Assembly: GCF_000317835.1 (NCBI RefSeq)
Contig: NC_019793.1
Span: forward strand, 1,860,001 to 1,924,000
DNA length: 64,000 nt
Source of the DNA: Deinococcus peraridilitoris DSM 19664
GTDB lineage: Bacteria > Deinococcota > Deinococci > Deinococcales > Deinococcaceae
Direction of reading: 5' to 3'
Position numbers and translations under genes: made by a program. Position 1 is the first letter of the stretch. Each line of letters starts with the position of its first letter. The notes below the pieces were generated by a model. It saw only the letters and a program-made list of their open reading frames with translations, was not told where the DNA came from and did not search any database. Of this stretch, positions 1 through 9,502 are shown in pieces.

Positions 1-1
1 C

Positions 2-262
2 AACGTGAGCTTCGATCTGCGTTTTCTGCGCGCTTTGCTTCCCTCGTGGAACGAAGTGGTGCTGGGCGGCGTGATCGATACCAAGGTAATCGCGCATTTT
101 TTGATGCACACGGGCGCCTTACCCCGTCTCCAATCCAGCCGCCTCGAAGACCTGGCCGCACACTTCGATGTTCGTTACGAAGCGCATGACGCTCTGGAAG
201 ACGCCCGAGCCACAGCATTGGTGTACGCCCGAATGCTCAAACTGGCCGCCGAACGCACTTGA
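2..262 (+). CDS. 3'-5' exonuclease (DEDDh family), C-terminal part
   Basis: The reading frame is open at the left edge, so only the last 86 residues are seen. The first residues (NVSFDLRFL) fit the Exo II block of DEDDh exonucleases of the DNA polymerase III epsilon/DnaQ type. The segment HDALEDARATALVYARML is the Exo III block, with the catalytic His and Asp in HDALEDA. Such enzymes remove nucleotides from DNA 3' ends. The GTG at 5 is an internal codon, not a start, because the conserved block begins before it. Whether this is a proofreading subunit or a stand-alone exonuclease cannot be told without the N-terminus. Confidence 0.8.
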   Translation, partial: NVSFDLRFLRALLPSWNEVVLGGVIDTKVIAHFLMHTGALPRLQSSRLEDLAAHFDVRYEAHDALEDARATALVYARMLKLAAERT

Positions 263-336
263 TGCTCAACTCATAATTTAGGGTATTCCCTCATGCCGCT
301 CATCCGGGCGGCTTACGTTGCCTTCGGAGGTCGATG

Positions 337-777
337 ATGTTTGAACGGATTCTGGTCGCCACCGATTTTTCGCCCAGCGCACAGCGCGCCCTGGACGTCG
401 CGCGCCGCAACTTTCCCGGAGCACGCCTGAAATTGCTGCACGTCCTCGATTCCCGGGCCATGGCCGTTCCCGACTTCACCACCGGCGGCATGGTGCCCGT
501 TCCGCCTCCCAGTGACATTCAGCAGGATCTGGGGCGCGCCGACGAGACACGTCTGCAGCAGGAGACGCTCAGCGGCGAAGAACACGAAATGCTGAGCGGC
601 GATCCGGTGCGGGGAATCCTGCAGGGCGCACAGGCCTGGCAGGCCGATCTGATTGTCATGGGTACACACGGGCGGCGGGGACTGGAGCACTTCTTTCTGG
701 GCTCGGTGGCCGAAAGAGTAGTGCGTGAATCGCTCATTCCGATCCTGACCGTCCGCGACCCCCGACCGGATTCCTGA
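337..777 (+). CDS. Universal stress protein, UspA family
   Basis: A 146-residue protein of the usual single-domain Usp length. It opens with FERILVATDFSPSAQRALD, the first strand and loop of the Usp fold. Near residues 108-125 it has the ATP-binding pattern G-2x-G-9x-G-S (GTHGRRG then LGS), so it is probably the nucleotide-binding type. Two ATGs stand in tandem (334 and 337). GGAGG at 326-330 lies only 3 nt from the first and 6 nt from the second, so 337 is preferred. A strong hairpin follows the gene at 843-870. The role is inferred from the family: a cytoplasmic stress-response protein. Confidence 0.9.
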   Translation: MFERILVATDFSPSAQRALDVARRNFPGARLKLLHVLDSRAMAVPDFTTGGMVPVPPPSDIQQDLGRADETRLQQETLSGEEHEMLSGDPVRGILQGAQAWQADLIVMGTHGRRGLEHFFLGSVAERVVRESLIPILTVRDPRPDS

Positions 778-842
778 TCTGGCACCAAGACATCGTTGGC
801 GTGACACGACAGGTACTGCCGTTGGCTCTGTCAACCACGCCT

Positions 843-870
843 CAGGCCCCGAAATGCTTTGGGGCCTGTT
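843..870 (+). terminator. Hairpin terminator after the UspA gene
   Basis: CAGGCCCC (843-850) pairs perfectly with GGGGCCTG (861-868) around a 10-nt loop, and two T residues follow. It lies 65 nt after the UspA stop and probably ends that transcript. Confidence 0.6.
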
Positions 871-1394
871 CTGCGAACCCCAGGCGGGCATTCAGTTCAG
901 ACCGAATCGAGCGTTTTTGCTGCGCAGGCACCATTTCAGGTTCAAGGGCTGTCAGTCTGCAGTGCATTGCAGCGAGACAAGCCAATCAGATGCTTCCAGG
1001 AGTTTGGTGCCTGCAGCACAACATCGATGTTGTGGCTCATACCATGCACAGAAGTAAAAATGTTCTGGCTAGATCTCTTTTTAGATCCATTGTTTATCGA
1101 TATGGTTCCACGATTGGGTTTAACAGGGTGACAAGAATGCATTACAACTTCAAGTTCCAGGGAACAAACCTGAGATAATATGGCAAAACACTACGCTACT
1201 TAACTTTTATTAACACTAACTCAAAAAATCGACGCTCAACATGCGAATCAAATGAGCACTATCAAAAGCCAAATTGCCATCCTTATCCCGAAGTCCACAT
1301 GCCTGTCGCCTACGCTGCCCCTTAGAGGCGCTCCGGGAACGCCCGTCATGTCGTGGCGACGCCCGTGTCTGCCCCAACGCACAGGAGGATTATT
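871..1394. other. Gene-free stretch before the Gly-Thr repeat protein
   Basis: No convincing coding region. The segment becomes AT-rich from about 1040 to 1240, unlike its surroundings, as expected for an upstream regulatory region of the next gene. I see no clear -35/-10 pair. The short open frames here do not resemble any family I know. Confidence 0.5.
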
Positions 1395-2474
1395 ATGACA
1401 AAGCAAACACGCTGGACCATCCTGACTGCTGCCCTGGCCCTGAGCCTGGGCTCGGTCGCTCTTGCACAGACCGGTACACAGAGCACCCCCGCCACCTCCA
1501 CTGCGGGTGCACAACTGAGCGGGCAAACCGCCGTGACGCTGCCCTCGGGACAGTTGCTGCTGCCCCACCTGCCGGGTGCAACGCCCATCCGTGAATTCCA
1601 GACAGTGCTCGGCGCCGGCGTTGTCTACCAAGGCAACGTGAGTGACGCCATCGTGCAGTACTTCTCCGCACTGCAAGCCCAGGGCTGGACGCCGACCACC
1701 GCCGCAACCGCCGCTGACACCGCAACGACGGACACCGCTGCGACCGACACGACGACCGATACAGCCGCAACGGGCACGACCACTGATACCGCTGCGACCG
1801 GTACCACTGGCACTACCGGTACGACGGGCACCACTGGTACTACTGGTACGACGGGCACCACGGGTACGACGGGCACGACGGGTACGACGGGTACGACGGG
1901 TACGACCACTGATACCGCTGCGACCGGTACCACTGGTACGACGGGTACTACCGGTACCACTGGAACCACGGGCACCACCGGTACGGGCACGACCGGTACC
2001 ACTGGAACCACGGGCACCACGGGTACTGGTACCACGGGCACCACTGGCACGACGGGCACCACCGGTACGACGGGTACCACCGGTACCACTGGTACGACGG
2101 GCACCACGGGTACGACGGGCACCACTGGTACCACCGGTACTACCGGCACGACCGGTACCACTGGCACGACGGGCACCACTGGCACTACTGGTACGATGGG
2201 CACCACGGGCACCACTGGCACGACGGGCACGACGGGTACGACCACTGATACCGCTGCGACCGGCACGACCGGCACGGATACCACCGCATCCGGCGCGGCC
2301 ACGGCCAGCGCCACCGAAGCTGACATCGCCAGCTTCGTCACCACCGATCCCAACGGGGCCCGCGTGCTGATGCTCGAACGCAACGGCGAGCGCGTCATGC
2401 TCCGCGTCGAACAGAAGTACGGCCTGACCATCGTCTCGGTCAGCCGCGATCCCTCTGTCCGCATGGGCCAGTAA
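1395..2474 (+). CDS. Exported protein with a long Gly-Thr-Thr repeat
   Basis: A 359-residue protein. ATG 1395 is chosen because AGGAGG (1383-1388) precedes it and the protein then opens with a typical Sec signal peptide, with probable cleavage after VALA near residue 23. A conserved-looking N-terminal domain ([13 protein letters not shown]... [19 protein letters not shown]) occupies about residues 40-105. A Thr/Ala/Asp-rich linker is followed by about 145 residues of almost pure Gly-Thr-Thr triplets, broken twice by Gly-Thr doublets and once by a Met. The C-terminal 50 residues ([16 protein letters not shown]...) form a second small domain. Gly-X-Y periodicity resembles bacterial collagen-like stalks, but there is no proline. 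A surface spacer is the likeliest role; function is unknown. Confidence 0.75.
   Translation: MTKQTRWTILTAALALSLGSVALAQTGTQSTPATSTAGAQLSGQTAVTLPSGQLLLPHLPGATPIREFQTVLGAGVVYQGNVSDAIVQYFSALQAQGWTPTTAATAADTATTDTAATDTTTDTAATGTTTDTAATGTTGTTGTTGTTGTTGTTGTTGTTGTTGTTGTTGTTTDTAATGTTGTTGTTGTTGTTGTTGTGTTGTTGTTGTTGTGTTGTTGTTGTTGTTGTTGTTGTTGTTGTTGTTGTTGTTGTTGTTGTTGTTGTTGTMGTTGTTGTTGTTGTTTDTAATGTTGTDTTASGAATASATEADIASFVTTDPNGARVLMLERNGERVMLRVEQKYGLTIVSVSRDPSVRMGQ
1800..2243 (+). repeat. Triplet-codon repeat encoding (Gly-Thr-Thr)n
   Basis: A 9-bp degenerate repeat of GGN-ACN-ACN codons. Third positions vary freely among ggt/ggc and acc/acg/act, so the peptide is kept while the DNA is scrambled. That suggests selection on the protein sequence rather than recent slippage. 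The block TTDTAAT recurs before, inside (about 1900-1925) and after (about 2240-2260) the run, so the array looks modular. Confidence 0.85.
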
Positions 2475-2484
2475 TACACTCACC

Positions 2485-2520
2485 AAAGAAGCTCCCGCGC
2501 CTGCGCGGGAGCTTCTTTTA
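2485..2520. terminator. Bidirectional terminator between convergent genes
   Basis: A 15-bp perfect stem (2486-2500 with 2503-2517) closes on a CT loop. A-rich sequence lies on the left and T-rich on the right, so it can serve both the plus-strand repeat protein and the minus-strand rlmH. Confidence 0.9.
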
Positions 2521-2525
2521 TCACC

Positions 2526-2963
2526 CTAGCGGTGGTAGGGCTCCCCTTTGCTGATCGAAGAAGCCCGGTACAGCGCTTCCAGCACCACCACCATTGCCAG
2601 ATCGTGCGGAAAGGTCAGTGTGGACAAACTCCACAGCACCTTTGCCCCGGCGCGCACTTCATCGGAAAGACCGTCAGGGCCCCCGACACACAAAGCCAGT
2701 TCTCCGACGCCACCCAGGGCCAGCCGCTCCAGGTAAGCGGCGAGTTCGGGTGAGGTGAACTGCTGGCCTCGTGGATCGAGGGCCATCAGTGGCGCATTGC
2801 CAGCAAATCGCATGATGGCCTGGCCCTCGCGCTCGGGAGTACTGTTCGGCAGGTGCGTGAAGCGTAATTTGCGGTAACGCTTCAGCCGCGTTGCGTACTC
2901 GTCCCAGCCCAGACGGGCGTATGCCAGCTTCGGCTCACCCACGGTGATCAGGTGCAGCTTCAT
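2526..2963 (-). CDS. rlmH: 23S rRNA (pseudouridine-1915-N3)-methyltransferase RlmH
   Basis: A 145-residue SPOUT-family methyltransferase, close to the usual length of about 155. It begins MKLHLITVGEPK, ends SISKGEPYHR (the C-terminal signature of the family is Y-H-R), and has the SAM-binding knot loop CVGGPDGLSDEV near residue 100. It methylates the pseudouridine in helix 69 of 23S rRNA in assembled ribosomes. The open frame extends 25 codons upstream, but that part is not conserved and overlaps a small tandem repeat (TTGTGGCCAGGAAC twice near 2979-3008), so I start at MKLHL. Confidence 0.93.
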   Translation of the reverse strand: MKLHLITVGEPKLAYARLGWDEYATRLKRYRKLRFTHLPNSTPEREGQAIMRFAGNAPLMALDPRGQQFTSPELAAYLERLALGGVGELALCVGGPDGLSDEVRAGAKVLWSLSTLTFPHDLAMVVVLEALYRASSISKGEPYHR

Positions 2964-3343
2964 GCCGTTGACCAACCTTGTGGCCAGGAACATTGTGGCC
3001 AGGAACAGGTCGAGGGCACGAACGGCGGCATCTGTCATGCAGCATAAAGCCTTTCCACTTCACCCACACAGACGGTTGCTCCGACAGAAATCCCGGTGTC
3101 AGCGAAGCGCCGTCCGCGCCGGCAGGCCCGGGAAATCTGCCCATCCTTTGACGGCGGTGGGACCTGCCAGCACAAGAAACGGCATTCACACGCCCTTGAA
3201 CCCGGCTTAGGCTGCGGGAGCGGTTCCCTTTCCAGCGGCGGCGGAGCAGGTACACTGAAAGTCATGTGGACGGCACGGACACTCGCAGGACATGGTGTGC
3301 GTTCCGCAATGCGCGCGAGATACAGCGCAGCCAGGAGGAAGCG

Positions 3344-3760
3344 ATGAATTACGCGGCGACCCTCGCCGTGCTGATGGTTCTCGCCTTCGTCTTTCCGCTG
3401 CTCGTTCGCCTGGCAGCCGATTACGGGGTCGCGCGCTCGACCACTACAACCACGCTGTTCGTCCTGGCTGCGTTCGGCTTTGCGGTGGCGAGCATTCGCG
3501 CACGTGTCACCACACACCGCTCGCAGCTCGAGCGGCTGGCCACCGTCAAAAAGCAGATCGAGCAGGACCCGTTCAACCCTCGTGCGTTTTTTGTGGAGGG
3601 TGAGCATGTCGGCGCCGTGCTGCTGCAGTTGGGGCGGCGGCGTGAAGCAAGCGAAATGATTGACCGTTACGCCCAGTTGGGCGGCGCACGCGAAAGCGAG
3701 ATCCTGTCCTTGAAAGAAGCGCTCACGCGAACAGAACGGCGGCAGCGGAGGGAAGCATGA
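3344..3760 (+). CDS. Small membrane protein with two TM helices
   Basis: A 138-residue protein starting at ATG 3344, supported by AGGAGG at 3333-3338. Two hydrophobic helices (about residues 4-26 and 38-57) are followed by a charged, helical cytoplasmic tail of about 80 residues (QLERLATVKKQIEQDPFNPR... LLQLGRRREASEMIDRYAQLGG) that looks like one or two TPR-type helical hairpins. It is not recognised as a named family. The tail suggests a protein-protein contact role at the membrane. It lies upstream of the antitoxin-like ORF and rsmI on the same strand but 103 nt away, so co-transcription is uncertain. Confidence 0.7.
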   Translation: MNYAATLAVLMVLAFVFPLLVRLAADYGVARSTTTTTLFVLAAFGFAVASIRARVTTHRSQLERLATVKKQIEQDPFNPRAFFVEGEHVGAVLLQLGRRREASEMIDRYAQLGGARESEILSLKEALTRTERRQRREA

Positions 3761-3863
3761 TCGGCACTTACCTACAGGGCGTCAGGCCCAGCAGTTTACA
3801 CAAGCGCGCCCGCCAACGTTCCGGTGCCCAGCGCAATGGCACCTGTTTCGTGGGGAGCCTCGC

Positions 3864-4103
3864 ATGAGGGCCTATCGGGGTGTGGTCGTCAACGGTGTGG
3901 TGGAGTTGCAGGGCGTCCGTCTGCCCGAAGGAACGGTCGTGACCGTGACGGTCGGTGAAGCCGAGTTGCTGCGCGCCAAGATTGCCAGCGCCTTGCGGCG
4001 CCCCAAACGCGTCAAGATTCGCCTCAAGCCCGCCGCACCCGGATTGGGTTTCGAGGCGCCCGAGGGCGCGGACGTCACTCCGGAAATTTTCGCGCGGGAA
4101 TGA
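3864..4103 (+). CDS. Small antitoxin-like protein upstream of rsmI
   Basis: A 79-residue protein. Its first 30 residues (YRGVVVNGVVELQGVRLPEGTVVTVTV) match the pattern of short beta-barrel antitoxin-like proteins (AF2212/DUF104 type), in which a V-x-G-V-V-x-L-P-E-G strand-turn motif is typical. The rest is basic and lacks a recognisable toxin-binding motif. Its stop overlaps the ATG of rsmI by 4 nt (ATGA), so the two are translationally coupled. No toxin gene is adjacent, so the antitoxin role is doubtful. Confidence 0.65.
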   Translation: MRAYRGVVVNGVVELQGVRLPEGTVVTVTVGEAELLRAKIASALRRPKRVKIRLKPAAPGLGFEAPEGADVTPEIFARE

Positions 4104-4972
4104 CAGGCCCTGCCCTGCCGCACGTGACCCTGGTGCCCACTCCGGTCGGCAATCTGGGCGACCTGACCTTGCGCGCCATCGAGGTGCTGAAGACGGCCGA
4201 TGCCGTGGCCTGTGAGGATACCCGCCGCTCAGGCGCGCTGCTGCGGTACCTCGGTATTCACAAGCCACTCGTGCGGCTCGATGCCCATACCCTGCGCGAC
4301 CGGGCACCCGGCACCCTCGAGAAGTACCCGAGGCTTGCCTACGTCTCGGATGCGGGAACACCCGGCATCAGTGATCCGGGGGCAGAGCTCCTGACGCTGG
4401 CCCTTTCACTCGGCGGGACGGCCGAGGTGTTGCCAGGCGCCACTGCGTTTGTGCCGGCCCTGGTCCTCTCCGGTCTCTCGACTGCGCGCTTCACTTTCGA
4501 AGGCTTCCTGCCGCGCAGCGGGCGGGAACGCCGCGAGCGGCTCAGTGCGCTGGCGCGACGGCAGGAAACCAGCATCCTGTACGAAAGTCCCCACCGGCTT
4601 GCAGCGACCCTGGGTGACCTGACGGGCGTGTGCGGCGAGGCCCGGCGGGGCAGCGTCACGCGCGAACTCAGCAAGCTGCACGAAGAAACCCGGCGCGGCA
4701 CTTTGGGTGAACTCGCGCAGGTCTTCTCGTCCGGCGCCCGTGGGGAAATCGTTGTGGTGATCGAAGGCGCTCCAGAACCGTCGCAGCAGTCCAACACTCC
4801 CAGCGCCGATTTTCATGCGCTGGCCCGGCAGTGGGCGCGCGAAGGAAAATCGAGCCGGGATATACGGCAATTGCTGGTCGCCGCCGGTTTGCGTAAGAAT
4901 GACGCTTATGCGTTGTCGCTGGCCGTCACCAACCCGGACGAACCAACGGGCGCAGCGCCGTCCGGAGCGTAA
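4100..4972 (+). CDS. rsmI: 16S rRNA (cytidine-1402-2'-O)-methyltransferase RsmI
   Basis: A 290-residue tetrapyrrole-methylase-fold enzyme of the usual length. Diagnostic blocks are LVPTPVGNLGDLTLRA (residues 11-26), ACEDTRRSG (about 37-45) and YVSDAGTPGISDPG (about 75-88). It 2'-O-methylates C1402 in the decoding centre of 16S rRNA with S-adenosylmethionine. The C-terminal 40 residues (QWAREGKSSRDIRQLLVAAGLRKNDAY) match the helical tail of the family. Its start overlaps the preceding small gene by 4 nt. Confidence 0.95.
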   Translation: MTGPALPHVTLVPTPVGNLGDLTLRAIEVLKTADAVACEDTRRSGALLRYLGIHKPLVRLDAHTLRDRAPGTLEKYPRLAYVSDAGTPGISDPGAELLTLALSLGGTAEVLPGATAFVPALVLSGLSTARFTFEGFLPRSGRERRERLSALARRQETSILYESPHRLAATLGDLTGVCGEARRGSVTRELSKLHEETRRGTLGELAQVFSSGARGEIVVVIEGAPEPSQQSNTPSADFHALARQWAREGKSSRDIRQLLVAAGLRKNDAYALSLAVTNPDEPTGAAPSGA

Positions 4973-5041
4973 CCCAGGCAAAGTCTTTCAGGCCGTGACG
5001 GCCCGCGCGGTGTACCCACGTGATCTCAGGAGAAAACTGTC

Positions 5042-6007
<966 letters not shown>

Positions 6008-6039
6008 CAGTGCGGCTTTTATCTGCCCGCCCTGAACTG

Positions 6040-6068
6040 AAAAGCCCGCCCCACCCGGCGGGCTCTTC
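6040..6068 (+). terminator. Hairpin after pfkA
   Basis: AGCCCGCC (6043-6050) pairs with GGCGGGCT (6057-6064) around a CCACCC loop. The T-run is weak (CTTC), so it is a moderate terminator candidate between pfkA and rbsK. Confidence 0.5.
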
Positions 6069-6116
6069 GCTGGAGCATCAAATACTGTCCGGCCGCAGCG
6101 CCTTTTGGGAAACGGC

Positions 6117-6151
6117 TTGACAGCGCCGCACGAACGCCTTTCACTGTCGTC
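6117..6151 (+). promoter_or_regulatory. Candidate leaderless promoter of rbsK
   Basis: A perfect -35 box TTGACA (6117-6122) is followed after 17 nt by TTCACT (6140-6145) as a -10-like box. Transcription would begin at about 6152, the ATG itself. No Shine-Dalgarno sequence is present, which agrees with a leaderless mRNA. Confidence 0.55.
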
Positions 6152-7060
6152 ATGATTCTGACTGCCGGTTCGGCCAATCTCGACTTCGTGGTGCGTGTTC
6201 CGCACATCGCGGCGCCCGGCGAAACGGTATTGGGAAGCGACACGGTCCTCATGCCGGGCGGCAAGGGCGCCAACCAGGCCGTCGCCGCCGCGCGCGCGGG
6301 TGGCAAGGTGGCTTTTCTGGGCGCGCTGGGCAATGACGCTTTTGCCGACATGCTGCTGGGCTCGCTTTCCGACAGTGCCGTGGACACCCGTCACGTCCGG
6401 CGTGTCGCTGCTCCCACGGGCGCGGCGTATATCAGCGTCGCGGAAAACGGCGAGAACGCCATCACCGTCGCGCCGGGCGCCAACAATTACCTGCGCCCCG
6501 GCGACCTGCCAGAGCTACACGAGGCCACCCATCTGCTGCTGCAACTCGAAATTCCACTGGAAACGGTCAGCGCCTACGCGAGCGCCGCCCGCGCGGCAGG
6601 CGTTCAGGTCGTTCTGAACGCCGCCCCCGCCTGTGCACTGGACACCGCGCTGCTGGCATGCGTGGATATTCTGATCGTCAATGAAGGCGAATTGCGGGCG
6701 CTACAAGGCGCTGTTTGCACCGACGGCGACCTCGAAGAGCTGACGGCCGCCGTGCTCGCGCGGGGACCCGGCACCGTGGTCGTCACGCTGGGTGCACGGG
6801 GCTGCTTTGCCCGCTCCGGACAGAAAACACACCGCATTCCGGCCTATCCCGTCAAGGTGATCGACACGACCGGTGCGGGTGATACTTTTGTCGGGGTCAT
6901 GAGCACCTGGCTCGCCCAGGGCGCGGCGCTGCCCGAAGCGCTTCAGGCTGCCAGCGCGGGCGCGGCGCTGACATGCACACGCGCGGGTGCCCAGCCCAGC
7001 ATGCCGGGTCGACAGGAGATCCTGCGCCTGCTGGCGGACCACAACGCCGGGCAACGCTGA
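6152..7060 (+). CDS. rbsK: Ribokinase
   Basis: A 302-residue PfkB-family sugar kinase. The N-terminal substrate motif is GGKGANQA (residues 36-43). The C-terminal ATP/anion-hole signature DTTGAGDTFVG lies near 238-248, and the Asp of GAGD is the catalytic base. It phosphorylates ribose at C5 with ATP. No ribose transporter or rbsD is next to it, so a related sugar substrate cannot be excluded. A TTGACA promoter just upstream suggests leaderless transcription. Confidence 0.88.
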   Translation: MILTAGSANLDFVVRVPHIAAPGETVLGSDTVLMPGGKGANQAVAAARAGGKVAFLGALGNDAFADMLLGSLSDSAVDTRHVRRVAAPTGAAYISVAENGENAITVAPGANNYLRPGDLPELHEATHLLLQLEIPLETVSAYASAARAAGVQVVLNAAPACALDTALLACVDILIVNEGELRALQGAVCTDGDLEELTAAVLARGPGTVVVTLGARGCFARSGQKTHRIPAYPVKVIDTTGAGDTFVGVMSTWLAQGAALPEALQAASAGAALTCTRAGAQPSMPGRQEILRLLADHNAGQR

Positions 7061-7108
7061 CGACAACCGAATGGCACGCCCGGCACCAACGGTTGCTAGG
7101 CTGAATTC

Positions 7109-8269
7109 ATGCTGGTTTCCCGTGACATGCTGCTGCAGCGCGAACGCGCCACCCTTGCGCCATACGCGACCTTCTCGGACGAATCGCGTGGTCGGCGCTA
7201 CCCGGAAGGCGAGAGTGCGCACCGCAGTCCCTACCAGAAAGACCGCGACCGCGTGCTGCACACCACAGCGTTTCGGCGCCTGGAGTACAAAACCCAGGTT
7301 TTCGTGAACTATCAGGGCGACTACTACCGCACCCGTCTGACCCACACGCTCGAAGTTACCCAGGTGGCCCGCTCGGTCGCGCTGGCCCTCGGGCTCAACG
7401 AGACGCTGGCCGAAACCATCGCGCTGGCACACGATCTGGGCCACCCACCGTTCGGGCACGCGGGCGAACGCATCCTGAACGGCCTGATGCGCGAACACGG
7501 CGGCTTTGAGCACAACCGGCAAAGCCTGCGCATCGTGACCCAGATCGAAAACCGGTACGAGGGTTTTCCTGGCCTGAATCTGACCTGGGAAACGCTCGAA
7601 GGCATTGTCAAACACGAAACCCTCTTCGATCAGGAGGAAACAAGCGACATTCCCGACTACGAGCCGAGCTGGCGTCCCAGCCTGGAAGCACAAATCGCCA
7701 ACGTCGCCGATGAGACGGCCTACAACGCACACGACCTCGACGACGGTCTGCGCAGCGGCCTGATCACGCCGCGCGATCTGCGGGGGCTGGCGCTGTGGGA
7801 CAAGTTCATAGAAGAGCTAAACCTCGACCCTGACCACTTCGACGAAAAACAACGCCGCATCGTGATTCGGGAATTGCTGGGCTGGATGATCAACGACCTG
7901 ATTCAGGAAAGCCACCGGCGCATCGAGTACTACGGGGTCACGACGCTGGGTGACGTGCGGCGTGTCGAGGCTCCCCTGATTGGTCAGACAGACGAGGCGC
8001 GCGCGCTGCTGAGCGACCTCAAGCGCTTCTTGTTCGCGCATCTCTACAACCACCACCGCGTGGTGCGTCAGGTACACAAAGCCGAGCATTTTCTCCGGAC
8101 GCTCTTCGAAGCCTACTGCAAGCGTCCGGCCATGCTGCCGCCCAGCGTACGCGAAGTCGAGAAGAAGCACGGTCTGGAGCGCGCGGTCTGTGACTATCTG
8201 GCAGGCATGACCGACCGCTACGCCATGGAAGAGTACCGTAAGCTGTACGATCCGTACGTCCGCACGTGA
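7109..8269 (+). CDS. dGTPase-like dNTP triphosphohydrolase (HD domain)
   Basis: A 386-residue HD-domain protein of the dGTPase-like family. Motifs are FRRLEYKTQVF (residues 55-65), RLTHTLEV with metal-binding His79, the HD pair His108-Asp109 in ALAHDLGHPPFGHAGE, and a later NVADETAYNAHDLDDGL segment with the final Asp. Members hydrolyse dNTPs to deoxynucleosides and triphosphate. TAGGCT about 10 nt before the ATG could be a -10 box, with no clear ribosome-binding site. It is the last core gene before the tRNA-Ile attachment site. Confidence 0.92.
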   Translation: MLVSRDMLLQRERATLAPYATFSDESRGRRYPEGESAHRSPYQKDRDRVLHTTAFRRLEYKTQVFVNYQGDYYRTRLTHTLEVTQVARSVALALGLNETLAETIALAHDLGHPPFGHAGERILNGLMREHGGFEHNRQSLRIVTQIENRYEGFPGLNLTWETLEGIVKHETLFDQEETSDIPDYEPSWRPSLEAQIANVADETAYNAHDLDDGLRSGLITPRDLRGLALWDKFIEELNLDPDHFDEKQRRIVIRELLGWMINDLIQESHRRIEYYGVTTLGDVRRVEAPLIGQTDEARALLSDLKRFLFAHLYNHHRVVRQVHKAEHFLRTLFEAYCKRPAMLPPSVREVEKKHGLERAVCDYLAGMTDRYAMEEYRKLYDPYVRT

Positions 8270-8367
8270 GCGGGCGGCGCGCCTTGACCTGCCGCGCGGC
8301 ATTTGCTAACCTTACTACCGCTTTGGTGCAGCTTCCCTGCGGGGCCAGCATACCGTCAAAGCCCTCT

Positions 8368-8444
<77 letters not shown>

Positions 8445-8445
8445 G

Positions 8446-8496
8446 AAAACACCGACGGGGACGCGATCGAACAGAAAGCGTCCCCGTCGGTGTTTT
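8446..8496 (+). terminator. tRNA-Ile terminator hairpin, copy 1
   Basis: A 19-bp perfect stem, 8446-8464 with 8478-8496, and a 13-nt loop (GATCGAACAGAAA), ending in TTTT. Related hairpins follow the tRNA fragments at 20047-20081 and 26804-26850, so the hairpin travels with the attachment site. Confidence 0.9.
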
Positions 8497-8513
8497 GCTA
8501 TTTTCGGTCAAGC

Positions 8514-8531
8514 GCCACTACCCGCCACTAC
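8514..8531. repeat. Paired GCCACTAC motif at the left end of island A
   Basis: GCCACTAC occurs at 8514-8521 and 8524-8531. The same octamer is found at matching distances after the other att copies (20117-20124, 26870-26877) and in inverted and direct pairs before the rightmost att (63232-63260). It may be an arm-type site of the island integrase. Confidence 0.5.
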
Positions 8532-8599
8532 GTACCAACAACGTGCGAATTGCCTGCGACCCGTCCATAGGGTGAGAGCGCCGTGATGGTGTCGGCGTG

Positions 8600-8841
8600 C
8601 GGGGATTGGGGCGGCGCAGGTGGTGTATCGAGGGCGTCTTCAGGGTGGCCAAGGGACGCTTCGGACTGGATCGCTTTGTCCCAGGAACAAAGCGGGACGT
8701 GTTTCGCTACCTGTGGTTGTCCCTGCTGGCGTACCTGCTATCGCATGTGGAGCAACTTGCGGAGGACTGAGCCGAACTGCCGGATTGAGGGCAACTGGCG
8801 AAGCAGGTTCGCTTGGTCTTACTGCGAACGGTAGAAGTTGA
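8600..8841 (+). pseudogene. C-terminal remnant of an IS4-type transposase
   Basis: In one frame the DNA reads RRRWCIEGVFRVAKGRF then GLDRFVPGTKRDVFRYL and LSLLAYLLSHVEQLAED before a stop at 8768-8770. That is the typical C-terminal block of IS4-type DDE transposases, with the catalytic Glu in IEG. More family-like residues follow beyond that stop and a second one. The N-terminal two-thirds are absent. The start of this fragment also occurs at about 20190-20236, where it breaks off. Confidence 0.65.
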
Positions 8842-8951
8842 TTGGCAGTAGTGGTATTGGCTGTGTCCGCGGAATGACCGACCGAGCTCGACTCATACGA
8901 CGTTGAGGAAACGGATTGGCACCCCACGACCGAGGCAGGGAGCCACAGCCC

Positions 8952-9479
8952 TCATGCCTGGCTACCTTCCCTGGCCGGCACAAGCTCCGTGATCCGCCCG
9001 CAATGCTCCTGGAGCAGGCGCTCCTCGCCCGGCCAGAATAGCGGCGGGAGCTGTTCCAGCGGGCACCAGCATAGCCGGTGTCGTGGGTCGGAGGGCACGC
9101 CCGTGACCTGTGCGGTCAAAAACAGGAAGTACTGGTAACGAATCCAGATGCCTTTCCGGAGCCCATAGCGCTCCTCCGTGGCCAGCGACTCCGGCAGCAC
9201 TTGCGAGAGGTCATGAAGGCCCGTCTCCTCCAGAATTTCGCGGCGGGCAGCCTGCCCGGCACTCTCCCCAGCTTCGATGCCACCTTTAGGAAGGGCCAGG
9301 ACCAGATCACGGCCCTCACCCTGAGCGGTGAGCGCAACCAGCAGGATGCCCTCCTGCCACCGCACCACGATTCCACCTGCGGCCTGGCGAAGCGGCACCT
9401 CGGCCACACGGATATACCAGCTGTCATCAATCTGCATCGCATCCATGTTGAGGGACAGCGGGTACTGAACCTTGGCCAT
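8952..9479 (-). CDS. Nudix hydrolase
   Basis: A 175-residue protein with a complete Nudix box, GGIEAGESAGQAARREILEETG at about residues 66-87 (pattern G-x5-E-x7-RE-U-x-EE-x-G), flanked by the usual beta strands. It should hydrolyse a nucleoside diphosphate linked to another moiety; the substrate is not evident. The start MAKVQYPLSL is chosen because the upstream part of the open frame runs into the neighbouring insertion sequence. It is the first island gene after the tRNA. Nudix genes are numerous in Deinococcus. Confidence 0.87.
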   Translation of the reverse strand: MAKVQYPLSLNMDAMQIDDSWYIRVAEVPLRQAAGGIVVRWQEGILLVALTAQGEGRDLVLALPKGGIEAGESAGQAARREILEETGLHDLSQVLPESLATEERYGLRKGIWIRYQYFLFLTAQVTGVPSDPRHRLCWCPLEQLPPLFWPGEERLLQEHCGRITELVPAREGSQA

Positions 9480-9502
9480 GTATCGACGGGCCAAGACACC
9501 CT

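Noticed and set aside
1800..2243. Possible CRISPR array
   Set aside because: The repeat unit is 9 bp with no spacers and no cas genes; it is a coding repeat. The 252-bp units at 61733-62236 are likewise coding and contiguous.
1248..2486. Long open frames on both strands across the Gly-Thr repeat, for example a minus-strand frame rich in Val-Pro-Val
   Set aside because: They are mirror frames of the 9-bp repeat. Only the plus-strand frame at 1395 has a ribosome site, a signal peptide and non-repetitive flanking domains.
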